Source: Prochlorococcus sp. AG-459-A02 (GTDB lineage Bacteria > Cyanobacteriota > Cyanobacteriia > PCC-6307 > Cyanobiaceae). From it: a DNA stretch of 64,000 nucleotides. Positions 24,342 through 35,595 of the stretch are shown one piece after another; the first letter of the stretch is position 1, and each line of letters begins with the position of its first letter. Both the position numbers and the translations under genes were made by a program. The notes under the pieces are model-generated. The model was not told the origin of the DNA. It did not search any database and saw nothing but the letters and a program-made list of their open reading frames with translations. The stretch spans positions 1-64,000 of the forward strand of contig QCQW01000001.1 of the NCBI GenBank assembly GCA_003212055.1, read 5' to 3'.

Positions 24342-24836
24342 TTATTTATCAATGATTTGATTCTCAATACTTTGAATCTCTATAACATTAACATTTAAAA
24401 TAAAGTATCTTTTTAGTATAAATATAGTTAGAACTAATATAAAAAAATATAAAAGACTTCCTTGCCAGGTATTGATAAGATCGAATTTTCTGAATAAAAA
24501 ATCCTTTTCCCCTTTATTTAAAATTTTTCTTTCGCTAACTGCTAATTTTAATAATGAATTTTTTTTTAATACTAAGCATTCCTCTAATTTAATTAATATG
24601 GATCTTATAAAAGGATACTCTGGCCTTATGTTTTTATTATTATTTTCAATAGAATTAATAATTCGCTCAGGAATTTTTGAAATGTATGAAAGTTCCTTAA
24701 TTGTAAGGTTTTGTTGTATTCTTGCTTCTTTTACTAACTTTGCAATTTCAATATATTGTTCAACCAATCCAGAACTTAAGTCTTTATTTTTTTCAGATTT
24801 TTTGTTAAGTAAAAAGAGATTTTTCAAAATATTCAT
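24342..24836 (-). CDS. RodZ-like helix-turn-helix membrane protein
   Basis: KEARIQQNLTIKELSYISKIPERIINSIENNN HTH followed by a single TM (LLYFFILVLTIFIL). Confidence 0.6.
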   Translation of the reverse strand: MNILKNLFLLNKKSEKNKDLSSGLVEQYIEIAKLVKEARIQQNLTIKELSYISKIPERIINSIENNNKNIRPEYPFIRSILIKLEECLVLKKNSLLKLAVSERKILNKGEKDFLFRKFDLINTWQGSLLYFFILVLTIFILKRYFILNVNVIEIQSIENQIIDK

Positions 24837-24945
24837 TTAATTTCCAAAAATAAATAATCCTTTTTACTTCTAATTTTTAAAACATTACATTCTATTCTAA
24901 TCGAATTAAAATCATAAATAAGTTAATTAGATATAAATATAAAAA

Positions 24946-26601
24946 CTAAACTGTAGAAATAATATTTTGTACTGCACTTTTTGCAATATTCAAAGGGCTA
25001 AAAGTATCTCTAATTAAAGCTAAGAGTTTTTTTGCATCAGTAAATTCTAATTTTTCATCTTTTATAAGACTTAAAAGAAGATTCTTCCTAACTTCGGATC
25101 CTTTTTTACTGACAAATAATTTCAATCCAGCGTTAGCAACTGGTATGAGATCTGAATTAATATTCTCTGAATCACTAAATAAAATGTTTAATAAACTTTG
25201 AACTTTTTCTATTTGGATTTTACCTTTTTTATCAAAAACGACTTCTAAAAGGATATCTAAAATCTCTTCAGAATTATCGGTTAGTAGTTTTTTAGCAATA
25301 TATGGATAAGCTATTTTTAAAATTTTAAATTCAGGATCTAACCTTAGTGCTAAACCTTCTTGACTAACAACGGCTCTTATTATTAAAGCAAACCTACTGG
25401 GGACTCTGAAAGGATAGGAATACATTAGTTTTGAGAATTTGTCAGTTACATTTTTAAGATTAAAATTACCAACCTCAGCCCCAAAAGATCCTCCTAGAAC
25501 TTCTTTTAATGGTTCAACAAGTTTTTGAAGATCTTGTTCTTCGGTTAAAAAACCTAATTTCTGGAAATCTTCTGCGAGAAGATAATATTCTTCGTTTATT
25601 ATGTGAACAATTGCCTTAATAAGAGTAAGTCTATCTGAATTTGTAATAGTATCCATCATTCCGAAATCAACATAAGCTAAATTCCCACAATCTGCATTTC
25701 CTCCTTTGAGAGCAAACATATTTCCTGGGTGTGGGTCTGCATGAAAATATCCAAATTCAAATAATTGCTGCAGTCCACTGATGACACATGTTTTTATAAA
25801 CGAAGCAGGAATTAAGTTATTTTCCTCAAGTAAAGCTCGATCTCTTAACTTAACTCCATCAATCCAAGAAGTTGTGATTACCCTTTTGGATGAAAACTTT
25901 TTTTCTAATTTAGGAATAAAAATATTTGGGTTTTCTTTGAATAAATTTGCAAACCTCAAAGCATTGTCGGCTTCTTTTTGATAGTCAATTTCATTAAAAA
26001 GTGCCTTACCGAATTCATCTATAATTTCTCCAATTCCAACGCCTATATTTAATGGTAAGAGTGGGGATAAAAAAGTCCCTAAAAATCTTAAGATTACAAC
26101 ATCCCTTCTTATGAGAAAGTATAAATTTGGCCGCTGTACTTTCACAGCTAGATAAGAATTATTTATTTTTGCTTTATAAACTTGACCTAAGCTTGCTGAA
26201 GCAATAGGACTATCTGGAAACTCTTCAAATAATTCATTAGCAGTGGATCCAAATTCCTCTTCAATGATTTTTAAAGCAATTTTGTGATCAAATGCCGGTA
26301 GATTATCTTGTAATTTTGTAAGTTCTGTAAGCCAATCTTGTCTAACAAGATCTGGTCTAGTTGAGAGTGCTTGGCCTAATTTGATAAAACAAGGCCCTAA
26401 ATCCGTTATTACATCAAAAAGATATTTCGAGAGATTTTTTTGTACATTTTTATTTTTACTGTTACCTTGAAAAAGTATTCTTAAAAAAAGAAAAATAAAA
26501 GTTAAAAGGATATATAAAACTCTTGGGATAAAAATCCATGGTCTCAAAATCAACCAAAGTAAGTCATCTTTTGCTGAATATTTCGAATAAGATCTTTTCA
26601 T
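24946..26601 (-). CDS. ABC1/UbiB family kinase-like protein
   Basis: GPCFIKLGQALSTRPDLV, ASASLGQVYKAKINNSYLAVKVQRP, FHADPHPGNMF, YVDFGMM. Confidence 0.94.
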   Translation of the reverse strand: MKRSYSKYSAKDDLLWLILRPWIFIPRVLYILLTFIFLFLRILFQGNSKNKNVQKNLSKYLFDVITDLGPCFIKLGQALSTRPDLVRQDWLTELTKLQDNLPAFDHKIALKIIEEEFGSTANELFEEFPDSPIASASLGQVYKAKINNSYLAVKVQRPNLYFLIRRDVVILRFLGTFLSPLLPLNIGVGIGEIIDEFGKALFNEIDYQKEADNALRFANLFKENPNIFIPKLEKKFSSKRVITTSWIDGVKLRDRALLEENNLIPASFIKTCVISGLQQLFEFGYFHADPHPGNMFALKGGNADCGNLAYVDFGMMDTITNSDRLTLIKAIVHIINEEYYLLAEDFQKLGFLTEEQDLQKLVEPLKEVLGGSFGAEVGNFNLKNVTDKFSKLMYSYPFRVPSRFALIIRAVVSQEGLALRLDPEFKILKIAYPYIAKKLLTDNSEEILDILLEVVFDKKGKIQIEKVQSLLNILFSDSENINSDLIPVANAGLKLFVSKKGSEVRKNLLLSLIKDEKLEFTDAKKLLALIRDTFSPLNIAKSAVQNIISTV

Positions 26602-26665
26602 TAAAGTTAAAAAATATCAAAAAAGATTACTACTTATACCATTCTATATATGTCATTAATACTTT

Positions 26666-28063
26666 ATGAGCATTTCATCTTTTCTAACTAAAAAGTTTTT
26701 AAAGTCTTTATTCTTTCCCGCTCATAACAGAGGGGCAGCTTTACCAAAGAAATTAGTGAAGTTATTAAAATATCCACCTGGGTATTGGGACCTCCCCGAA
26801 CTACCAGAAATTGGCTCCCCACTATCCCAAAGCGGATTAATTGCTAAATCTCAAAGAGAATTCTCCGACAAATTTGGGGCTAAAGGATGTTTTTTTGGAG
26901 TTAATGGAGCTTCCGGATTAATACAATCAGCAGTAATTGCAATGGCAAATCCAGGCGAAAATATCCTGATGCCTAGAAATGTTCATATAAGTGTTATAAA
27001 AATCTGTGCAATGCAGAATATAAATCCAATATTTTTTGACCTAGAATTTTCAACAGTAACCGGGCATTACAAACCAATTACAAAAATTTGGTTGGAAAAT
27101 GTATTTAAAAAATTAAATTTTGATGAGAATAAAATTGCAGGGATTATTCTTGTAAATCCCTCTTATCATGGTTATGCCGGAGATTTAGATCCTTTAATAG
27201 ATTGTTGTCATCAAAAAAATTTACCTGTTTTAGTTGATGAAGCCCATGGTTCATATTTCCTTTTTTGTGAAAACCTTAATTTACCAAAACCGGCCTTATC
27301 ATCAAACGCTGATTTAGTCGTTAATTCATTGCATAAGTCGCTCAATGGATTAACTCAAACAGCGGTACTTTGGTACAAAGGGAATCTAATAAATGAAGGT
27401 AATTTAATCAAAAGTATTAATTTGCTTCAAACTACCAGTCCAAGTTCCTTATTACTTTCTTCCTGTGAAGAGTCTATTAGGGACTGGCTTAACAAAAAAA
27501 GTTTATCAAAATATCAAAAAAGAATTTTAGAAGCAAAAAGTATTTATAAAAAATTAATTCAAAAAAATATTCCTCTCATAGAAACTCAAGACCCCTTAAA
27601 ATTTGTAGTAAATACCTCTAAGGCTGGGATTGATGGCTTTACTGCTGATAATTTTTTTTATAGAAATGGCCTTATTGCCGAATTACCAGAAATGATGACT
27701 CTCACTTTTTGCTTAGGATTTGGAAATCAAAAAGATTTTCTTAATTTATTTGAAAAGTTATGGAAGAAATTACTATTAAATTCCAAAAAATCAAAAAGTT
27801 TAGAAGTGCTCAAATCGCCATTTAAATTAGTTCAAGCTCCCGAAATCGAAATTGGAATTGCTTGGAGAAGTAAGACTCGGAATATTTCTTTCTCACAATC
27901 ATTAAATAAAATATCTGGAGATATTATTTGCCCTTATCCTCCTGGGATACCTCTACTAATTCCTGGCGAAAAAATTGATATAGATAGGTTTAATTGGATA
28001 AACAAACAAAGTTTATGCAACAAAGATCTGGTAAATTTTAATATAAGAGTCTTAGAAACATAG
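26666..28063 (+). CDS. Orn/Lys/Arg (group III PLP) decarboxylase family protein
   Basis: HNRGAALPK, GVNGASGLIQSA, VDEAHGSYF, NSLHKSLNGLTQTAVL PLP-lysine region. Confidence 0.9.
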   Translation: MSISSFLTKKFLKSLFFPAHNRGAALPKKLVKLLKYPPGYWDLPELPEIGSPLSQSGLIAKSQREFSDKFGAKGCFFGVNGASGLIQSAVIAMANPGENILMPRNVHISVIKICAMQNINPIFFDLEFSTVTGHYKPITKIWLENVFKKLNFDENKIAGIILVNPSYHGYAGDLDPLIDCCHQKNLPVLVDEAHGSYFLFCENLNLPKPALSSNADLVVNSLHKSLNGLTQTAVLWYKGNLINEGNLIKSINLLQTTSPSSLLLSSCEESIRDWLNKKSLSKYQKRILEAKSIYKKLIQKNIPLIETQDPLKFVVNTSKAGIDGFTADNFFYRNGLIAELPEMMTLTFCLGFGNQKDFLNLFEKLWKKLLLNSKKSKSLEVLKSPFKLVQAPEIEIGIAWRSKTRNISFSQSLNKISGDIICPYPPGIPLLIPGEKIDIDRFNWINKQSLCNKDLVNFNIRVLET

Positions 28064-28072
28064 CAATTTCAT

Positions 28073-28930
28073 ATGAGATTAAGAAGTGGCTTACTTATAG
28101 GGATTTTTGGTTTAATTGTTGTTTTGTTGGGTGGATGGTTTTTTACATTGGCAACTGCTTTGCTTACATATCTTGCATTATTAGAATTTTTTAGAATGGC
28201 AGAATTTAAAGGTATAAGACCAGCTACAAAAACCACATTATTTTCAACCTTTATTATTATAGTTTCTACTTATCTTGAGACAATTGGTTTGCTTGAAGGA
28301 GAAATTTCAAATTCAATTTTGCCAATCTGTTCAGTAGGGATATGCACTTGGTTACTTTTGCAACCAAAACCTGGGACAATTTCAGATATTGCAGCCTCTA
28401 TTTTTGGATTATTTTATTTAGGTTTTTTACCAAGTTACTGGATTAAGTTAAGGGGATTAGATTCAGTGATAATAAGTTCAAATCAGGGGTTTATTTCGTT
28501 TGAGAACTTATCAAATACTACTGGTCTTCATTTAACTTTAACTTCTTGTTTTTTAATTGTAGCTAGTGATATTGGTTCTTATTTTTTTGGAAAGTTATTT
28601 GGCAAAACATCTCTTTCTCCAATATCTCCTAGCAAAACTATAGAAGGTTTAATTGGAGGGATATCCTGTTCAACTTTACTAGCAATATTTTTCGCATTTT
28701 TAATGAATTGGGAAAATCCATTATTTATTGGAATCTTATATGGAATTTCAATTTCCCTTATGGCATTAGTTGGAGATTTAATTGAATCCATGATGAAGAG
28801 AGATGCAAAAATAAAAGATTCCGGAACTTTCCTACCGGGACATGGAGGAATTCTTGACAGAATTGACAGTTACATATTTACTCCATCTGTTATGTATTAC
28901 ATTTTTATAATTCTCAAGTATCTAAGTTAA
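28073..28930 (+). CDS. cdsA: Phosphatidate cytidylyltransferase
   Basis: SDIGSYFFGKLFGKTSLSPISPSKTIEGLIGG; GDLIESMMKRDAKIKDSGTFLPGHGGILDRIDSYIF. Confidence 0.96.
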   Translation: MRLRSGLLIGIFGLIVVLLGGWFFTLATALLTYLALLEFFRMAEFKGIRPATKTTLFSTFIIIVSTYLETIGLLEGEISNSILPICSVGICTWLLLQPKPGTISDIAASIFGLFYLGFLPSYWIKLRGLDSVIISSNQGFISFENLSNTTGLHLTLTSCFLIVASDIGSYFFGKLFGKTSLSPISPSKTIEGLIGGISCSTLLAIFFAFLMNWENPLFIGILYGISISLMALVGDLIESMMKRDAKIKDSGTFLPGHGGILDRIDSYIFTPSVMYYIFIILKYLS

Positions 28931-28942
28931 TTAAAAAATCTT

Positions 28943-29842
28943 TTATTCCAAAAAATAATCTTGGATAATTTTACTAGATAATGATGGTAGATCTACATGT
29001 GGAAGATGACCACAATTTTGCAACCCTACAAAATTTAATTTTTCAATATTTCTTATATTCTTAATTTCTTTTTTTCCAAGAATTCGATCATTTTCTCCAC
29101 ATAATGTTTTAATAGGGATATTTTGGATATATTTATGAGTTCCAGCAAATCCTCCACTTTTTGCAAATGATGCCAGTGAATTCCTCCATCCTTTACAACC
29201 TAAATGAATTGAAGCAATTTGCTCTTCCATCTGACCAACACATTCATCTGGGAAAGCAAATGCTTGTCTACAAAGGCTTTTTCTGACTTGAGGTAATCCA
29301 AGAAATGAGGCGCCAATTTGGTTAAGAGGAAAAGGAATACTCTTAGTTTCTCCAAACAAACCTGCGGGGGACAAAAGGATAATTTTATCAATAGAATCAG
29401 ATATCTCAAAGGCAAGTTTTAACGCTGTTGAGCCTCCCATAGAGGCACCAATAATTTTTAGATTCTTTGTTATCTGTAAAGTCTTCAGGAGATCAATTAA
29501 AAACAAAATTATTTTAGAGGAATTGTATTCATTTGTTGCGCACCTAGGACTAAAACCAAAACCTAATAGATCAGGAACTATAACTTGGAAATTTCTTTTC
29601 AGTGATTTATATATTCTCCTGAACTCTAAAAAACTACTATCAAAGCCATGTAGAAGAAGTATAGGTTGACCTTCTCCCCCTATAACCACAGGGAATTTTA
29701 AAGAGTTCCAGTTTTGGTTGAGTTTTATCCATTTTACATCATTTGCCAAATAAAGGCCTAAAGGGTCTAACAGAGACAATTTGGCACTTTCAAAAAAATC
29801 TACATTAAAATCATTTAATTGTTCAAAATTGTTTTTAGTCAA
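28943..29842 (-). CDS. Alpha/beta hydrolase
   Basis: ILLLHGFDSSFLEFRRIY, VPDLLGFGFSPR, IGASMGGSTALKLA nucleophile elbow. Confidence 0.88.
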   Translation of the reverse strand: MTKNNFEQLNDFNVDFFESAKLSLLDPLGLYLANDVKWIKLNQNWNSLKFPVVIGGEGQPILLLHGFDSSFLEFRRIYKSLKRNFQVIVPDLLGFGFSPRCATNEYNSSKIILFLIDLLKTLQITKNLKIIGASMGGSTALKLAFEISDSIDKIILLSPAGLFGETKSIPFPLNQIGASFLGLPQVRKSLCRQAFAFPDECVGQMEEQIASIHLGCKGWRNSLASFAKSGGFAGTHKYIQNIPIKTLCGENDRILGKKEIKNIRNIEKLNFVGLQNCGHLPHVDLPSLSSKIIQDYFLE

Positions 29843-29848
29843 AAATGA

Positions 29849-30940
29849 TTATGTTTTAATTTTTTGTTTTTCAAAATTTGCAATGACCTCTACTATATCT
29901 CGTTTGTGAATTTCAAAAGGCAAAAAGTGAATCTCAGATTTATCTCGACAAGTAAAATCAGCAATTTTCTCTAAATTATTATTTTCAAAAACATTTATTC
30001 CGAGTTGTTCGATAGTAGTTGGCAAATTCAATTCTTTCATAAGTACCAACAATTGTTTAATTGATTGATCAGCTAAATTATTATTATTTTTCATTTCTTC
30101 TAATCTTAATTGCAATAATAATCCAACCCCAACAATCTCACCATGTAAGAATTTATTTGGGGTAATTATCTGAGTAATTGCATTATGAATAGCATGTGCT
30201 GCAGCGGTCCTACACTTTTCTCCTCCAATACCTCCAACTAATCCTGCTGTTAGTCCACACGCTTCTATAGTATTTCGCCAAGAAGGATTATTTTCAAATT
30301 CACCCTTAAATGCTTTTTCTCCATTTATTAGTAATTGATCCCTTAAAACTCTTGAGATCTGAATCGCTTGTTGAACAAGACCATCTTCAATAGTTGAACT
30401 TGTTATTGAGGATTCATACCATTTTGCTAAAGAATCCGCTATTCCACTTGCAAGTGTTCTTGATGGAGCTGTTTTAATAAATTTATGATCATATACTAGG
30501 ATTTTTGGACAAGATCTTAGTGCAACATCCTTTATAAATTGGCCATCTTTTGTATAGATATTTGATAAGGCTGTCCAACCTGCACAGGTAGAGGCGCTAA
30601 GAGGAATAGTGATACAAGGGATATTAAGACAATCTGCTATATATTTGCCTGAATCAAGAACTTTACCTCCTCCGGCTGCGATAACAGAATCGTTATGGTT
30701 TTTTAAAATGACATCCTTTATTCTTGATATGTCTTCATAACAACAATCAAATTGTAAATTAGCAAAATTAACACTGAGATTTTGATTTTTTAAATCAATA
30801 AAAATTTTATTTCTCAGATCATTCGTATGATTACCCCTACCTAAAATTAATGGACTTTTAGTTAATTTAGTAATTTGAGGTAAAGATTCTTCCCAAGCAT
30901 AATTTCCCCTAAATATAGTTTCTGGAGAGATTGAGTGCAT
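29849..30940 (-). CDS. Iron-containing alcohol dehydrogenase / glycerol dehydrogenase family
   Basis: VIAAGGGKVLDSGKYIAD, IPLSASTCAGWTALS, HAIHNAITQI, HGEIVGVGLLLQL. Confidence 0.88.
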   Translation of the reverse strand: MHSISPETIFRGNYAWEESLPQITKLTKSPLILGRGNHTNDLRNKIFIDLKNQNLSVNFANLQFDCCYEDISRIKDVILKNHNDSVIAAGGGKVLDSGKYIADCLNIPCITIPLSASTCAGWTALSNIYTKDGQFIKDVALRSCPKILVYDHKFIKTAPSRTLASGIADSLAKWYESSITSSTIEDGLVQQAIQISRVLRDQLLINGEKAFKGEFENNPSWRNTIEACGLTAGLVGGIGGEKCRTAAAHAIHNAITQIITPNKFLHGEIVGVGLLLQLRLEEMKNNNNLADQSIKQLLVLMKELNLPTTIEQLGINVFENNNLEKIADFTCRDKSEIHFLPFEIHKRDIVEVIANFEKQKIKT

Positions 30941-30955
30941 GTTTACTTTGAATTA

Positions 30956-33484
30956 TTAGAAGTTAGCACTTGCTAATTCTTGAGAAGATTCCTCAGAAGA
31001 AATATTTATTGTAACTTTTTTATTATCATCTATATCAACCAAAGCTTTATCTCCATCTTTTATTCTACCTGAGAGAACTTCTTCAGCTAAACTATCTTCT
31101 AGTAAACGCATGACAGCCCTTCTTAAAGGTCTTGCTCCGTATGAAGGATTATACCCCTCTTCGACAAGTCTTTCTTTAAATGCATCGGTGACATTTAACT
31201 TAATGCCTTTGTCTTGTAATCGTGCAAAAACTTCTTGAAGCATAATTTCAGCAATCTCTTTAACCTCATTTTTAGTTAGTTGTCTGAATACAATTATTTC
31301 ATCAAGTCTATTTAAAAATTCAGGCCTAAAGTATTGCTTAAGTTCTTCATTAACTAAAGATTTTATTCTATTATATTGGCTATCTTCAACTGAATCACCT
31401 GAAAATTCAAATCCTAGACCTCCTCCACCTTTCTCAATTACTTTAGAACCAATATTAGAAGTCATAATTAACAGTGTATTTTTGAAATCAACAGTTCTAC
31501 CTTTGGAGTCAGTTAATCTACCGTCTTCAAGTAGTTGCAATAATAAATTGAAAACATCTGGATGGGCCTTTTCAACTTCGTCAAATAAAACAACGGTATA
31601 TGGACGTCTTCTGACCGCTTCAGTAAGCTGACCACCTTCATTAAAACCAACATACCCAGGAGGTGAACCTATGAGTTTACTAACCGTGTGTCTTTCCATA
31701 AATTCTGACATATCTAATCTGATCATTGCTTCTTCACTACCGAAGAAATATGAAGCTAATGATTTAGTTAATTCAGTTTTACCAACACCGGTAGGCCCAG
31801 AAAAGATAAAACTTGCTATGGGTCTGTTGGGATTTTTTAATCCAACTCTTGCTCTTCTTATTGCTCTAGAGACAGCCTTTACAGCTTCATCTTGTCCGAT
31901 AAGCCTTTGGTGAAGAGTATCCTCCATGTTAAGAAGCTTGACTGATTCAGTTTCTGTTAATTTTTGAACAGGAACACCTGTCCATGAAGCCACAATATGT
32001 GCTACATCCTCTTCACTAACAAGGGGGCTTTGTACGAGTTTTGAATCACTTTTTACAGGTTTAATATCAGCATCAGATTCGCCTCCAGCTGTAGATTCTT
32101 TTTTATTATCTAGTACCTCTTTAATTTTTGCAGATAATTCAATCTCTTTTTCACGTAATTGGCCTGCTTGGTCAAAATTTTGATCTCTTACAGATTCTTC
32201 TTTCTGTTTTTGAACTTGTCTTAGTTCTCTATCTATTTGTTTGGCTTCAGGCGGAAGTTTAGAATTTATTAACCGGACTCTACTTCCAGCCTCATCGATG
32301 AGATCTATAGCCTTGTCAGGTAAAAATCTATCAGATATATAACGATCACCTAAATGAGCCGCTGCCTCTAGCGCATCATCAGTAATTTTCAGACGATGAT
32401 GTTGTTCGTAACGCTCTCTAAGACCTTTTAAAATTTCGATTGTATCCTCAATAGATGGCTCCCCTACCATTACAGGTTGGAATCTTCTTTCCAGAGCAGC
32501 GTCTCTTTCAATATGTTTTCTATATTCATCGAGGGTTGTTGCTCCAATACATTGAAGTTCTCCTCTAGCTAATGCTGGCTTAAGAATATTTGCTGCGTCT
32601 ATGGCTCCTTCAGCTGCTCCAGCACCAATTAAAGTATGTACTTCATCTATGACAAGTATGACGTTACCTGCTGATTTAATTTCTTCCATTATCTTTTTTA
32701 ACCTTTCTTCGAATTCGCCTCTATATTTTGTTCCTGCGACCAAAAGTCCTATATCAAGTGTCAAAACTCTTTTATCTTCGAGTATGTCTGGAATATCTCC
32801 CATTTGTATTCTTTGTGCTAACCCTTCTGCTATAGCTGTTTTACCCACACCTGGCTCACCAATTAAGACAGGATTATTTTTTGTCCTCCTACCTAATATT
32901 TGAACTACACGATCTATTTCTGAATGGCGGCCAACCACTGGATCTAATTTTGATTCACTAGCTAACTTTGTTAAATTTGTGCCAAATTCATCAAGAGTAG
33001 CAGTTTTTAAATTGCCTTTAGTTGTACTAGCTCCAGTACCAACTTCAGCTGTTTCGCCTAGCATCCTTATAACTTGAGTTCTTACTTTGGCGAGATCAAT
33101 ATTAAGATTTTCAAGAACTCTTGCGGCAACACCCTCACCTTCTCTTATTAATCCTAATAATAAATGTTCAGTACCTATGTAATTGTGGCCTAATTGACGA
33201 GCCTCTTCTAGAGATAATTCTAAAACTCTTTTAGCCCTAGGAGTAAAAGGTATTTCTACAGCTACAAAGCCTGAACCTCTACCTATTATCTTTTCTACCT
33301 CTATCCTTGAATCTTTCAAGTTAACTCCAAGTGATTTAAGAACTTTCGCAGCTACACCAGTTCCTTCTCCAATCAACCCTAAAAGAATTTGTTCAGTTCC
33401 AACAAAATTATGACCGAGTCTTCTAGCTTCCTCTTGAGCAAGCATAATGACTTTTATGGCTTTTTCTGTAAATCTTTCGAACAT
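30956..33484 (-). CDS. clpC: ATP-dependent Clp protease ATPase subunit ClpC
   Basis: Double ClpN repeats, UVR motif, two AAA+ modules ([34 protein letters not shown]). Confidence 0.97.
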   Translation of the reverse strand: MFERFTEKAIKVIMLAQEEARRLGHNFVGTEQILLGLIGEGTGVAAKVLKSLGVNLKDSRIEVEKIIGRGSGFVAVEIPFTPRAKRVLELSLEEARQLGHNYIGTEHLLLGLIREGEGVAARVLENLNIDLAKVRTQVIRMLGETAEVGTGASTTKGNLKTATLDEFGTNLTKLASESKLDPVVGRHSEIDRVVQILGRRTKNNPVLIGEPGVGKTAIAEGLAQRIQMGDIPDILEDKRVLTLDIGLLVAGTKYRGEFEERLKKIMEEIKSAGNVILVIDEVHTLIGAGAAEGAIDAANILKPALARGELQCIGATTLDEYRKHIERDAALERRFQPVMVGEPSIEDTIEILKGLRERYEQHHRLKITDDALEAAAHLGDRYISDRFLPDKAIDLIDEAGSRVRLINSKLPPEAKQIDRELRQVQKQKEESVRDQNFDQAGQLREKEIELSAKIKEVLDNKKESTAGGESDADIKPVKSDSKLVQSPLVSEEDVAHIVASWTGVPVQKLTETESVKLLNMEDTLHQRLIGQDEAVKAVSRAIRRARVGLKNPNRPIASFIFSGPTGVGKTELTKSLASYFFGSEEAMIRLDMSEFMERHTVSKLIGSPPGYVGFNEGGQLTEAVRRRPYTVVLFDEVEKAHPDVFNLLLQLLEDGRLTDSKGRTVDFKNTLLIMTSNIGSKVIEKGGGGLGFEFSGDSVEDSQYNRIKSLVNEELKQYFRPEFLNRLDEIIVFRQLTKNEVKEIAEIMLQEVFARLQDKGIKLNVTDAFKERLVEEGYNPSYGARPLRRAVMRLLEDSLAEEVLSGRIKDGDKALVDIDDNKKVTINISSEESSQELASANF

Positions 33485-33663
33485 TAGAAGATCAAATTCC
33501 TATTAATAACCTACCAGTAATATGTCAATTTTGTGTTCAGGATGAGCTTTTGTGAATACCCAAAAGTGTAAATTATTAAACTAAATTTAACTTTTTTAGT
33601 GATATAGCAAGAAATTACTGTAATTTCAAGCATTCTGGTTATCCGAACAATTAAATTTTTACA

Positions 33664-34146
33664 TTATTTTGTTGTTAATTTTTTTTCTTTTAAAAGAGCA
33701 TGTGAACCATCTTTATAATAATTTTTTCTTATTCCTACAGTAGAAAAATCAAAGCGACTATAAAAACTTTCAGCAGTAACATTACTCAAAGAAACCTCCA
33801 ACATTAATTTATTTAGATTTAATTTTTCACATTTTTTTATTAAATAGCTCATAAGAAAAGATCCAAAACCCTTTTTCCTAAATTTCTGATTTACAACAAA
33901 ATAATTTATTTGAGCTTCATCAAGAACAACTTGAAAAACACATATTCCAATGACTAAATTAATAGTTGATAATCCAAAGATTATTGTACCTTCTTTTTTG
34001 AATTCGTCAGTCCATTGTTTCTTGCTCCATAGCGAAATCGTATTTGAATCAAATTCATAACATAAATCAATATCTTTCTCTTTTAATTGTTTAATAGATA
34101 TCATTTTATTATGTTTATATATTAAAAAATTCAAATCTTGAGTCAT
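33664..34146 (-). CDS. rimI: GNAT N-acetyltransferase, RimI-like
   Basis: INYFVVNQKFRKKGFGSFLMSYLIKKCEKLNLNKLMLEVSLSNVTAESFYSRFDFSTVGIRKNYY. Confidence 0.85.
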   Translation of the reverse strand: MTQDLNFLIYKHNKMISIKQLKEKDIDLCYEFDSNTISLWSKKQWTDEFKKEGTIIFGLSTINLVIGICVFQVVLDEAQINYFVVNQKFRKKGFGSFLMSYLIKKCEKLNLNKLMLEVSLSNVTAESFYSRFDFSTVGIRKNYYKDGSHALLKEKKLTTK

Positions 34147-34193
34147 TATAAAATTATGACAGTTTTTGGCAAAACTTTATTTAAAGTTATCTC

Positions 34194-35567
34194 ATGGAAG
34201 AAAAACAACCTTTTTTAAAGCAGAAGATTGACTTGGAAAGTCCTAATAAAAATATCGTACCGATTACAACATCTATTAGAGGAGATGGGAAATTGTCTGT
34301 TGGTGGATGTTCTATTGAAGAATTAGTTAAAAAATATGATTCTCCTCTTTATATCCTTGATGAATTCACTTTAAGAAAGTCTTGTAAAGCTTATAAAAAA
34401 GCATTGGAAAAATATTATCCAGGGGAATCACTACCTATATATGCCTCAAAAGCAAATAGCTCTATATTCATGAGTAACCTTGTTTCCTCAGAGGGTTTTG
34501 GACTTGATGCAGTTTCAGAAGGAGAACTATTAACTGCCCTTAAAGGTGGGGTACCAAATAAGAAAATTGTTTTTCATGGAAATAATAAATCAGACAAAGA
34601 AATAGAGTTTGCAGTTAGAAATAATATAAAAGTAATTGTTGATAATGATTACGACTTAGAAAGATTAGAAAAACTCTCAAATTCATTAAATCGTGACTTA
34701 GAAATAATGATTCGATTTACTCCTGGGATAGAATGCCACACCCATGAATACATAAGAACTGGATCATTTGATAGCAAATTTGGTTTTGGGATTGAATATT
34801 TGAATATTTTATTTGCAAATATACGCGATACTAAACATCTAAAATTAACAGGGATACATGCTCATATTGGTTCACAGATTTTTGAACTAGACCCTCATAA
34901 TGATCTTGGAGAGATAATGGTAAATGTTATTTTAGACGCCAAAGAGTTTGGCCATAATATCGATGAACTTAATGTTGGAGGAGGATTAGGTATTAAATAC
35001 ACAGAAAATGATGATCCCCCTTCAATTGATGAATGGGTAAAAACAATTTCCAACTCTGTTGTTAAAGCTTGTGAGAAAAACAACTTAGATTTTCCTACAT
35101 TAATGTGTGAGCCTGGAAGATCTATCGTATCTACAGCGGGTATAACAATTTACAAGATTGGGGCCTTTAAAGAAATTCCCGGTATAAGAACATACTTATC
35201 TGTTGATGGTGGGATGAGTGATAATCCAAGACCCATAACATATCAATCAAATTATTCTGCATGTTTGGTAAGTAATCCTCTCAATAATAATTCCAATAAC
35301 AAATATACTATTGCTGGCAAACACTGCGAATCAGGAGATGTCCTTTTTAAGGAGATAGATTTAGCAGAGTGTAAAACAGGAGACTTAATATGCGTTTTTG
35401 GTACTGGTGCATACAATAATTCAATGAGTTCTAATTACAACAGAATTCCTAGACCTGCGGCTCTTTTAGTTTGTGACGGTGAAGCAGAGATTATTCAAAA
35501 AAGAGAAAGTCCATCTGATCTTTTAAAATATGATGTCTTACCTGATCGCTTTATAAGACAAAATTAG
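34194..35567 (+). CDS. lysA: Diaminopimelate decarboxylase
   Basis: YASKANSSIFM, GIHAHIGSQIF, NVGGGLGI, CEPGRSIV, CESGDVL. Confidence 0.97.
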   Translation: MEEKQPFLKQKIDLESPNKNIVPITTSIRGDGKLSVGGCSIEELVKKYDSPLYILDEFTLRKSCKAYKKALEKYYPGESLPIYASKANSSIFMSNLVSSEGFGLDAVSEGELLTALKGGVPNKKIVFHGNNKSDKEIEFAVRNNIKVIVDNDYDLERLEKLSNSLNRDLEIMIRFTPGIECHTHEYIRTGSFDSKFGFGIEYLNILFANIRDTKHLKLTGIHAHIGSQIFELDPHNDLGEIMVNVILDAKEFGHNIDELNVGGGLGIKYTENDDPPSIDEWVKTISNSVVKACEKNNLDFPTLMCEPGRSIVSTAGITIYKIGAFKEIPGIRTYLSVDGGMSDNPRPITYQSNYSACLVSNPLNNNSNNKYTIAGKHCESGDVLFKEIDLAECKTGDLICVFGTGAYNNSMSSNYNRIPRPAALLVCDGEAEIIQKRESPSDLLKYDVLPDRFIRQN

Positions 35568-35595
35568 GTACATTTAAATTAATATTGTATTTAAT

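Noticed and set aside
32601-32903. ORF 32601..32903(+), 100 aa, antisense to clpC
   Set aside because: Mirror frame of a highly conserved AAA+ gene; Ser/Pro-rich shadow translation.
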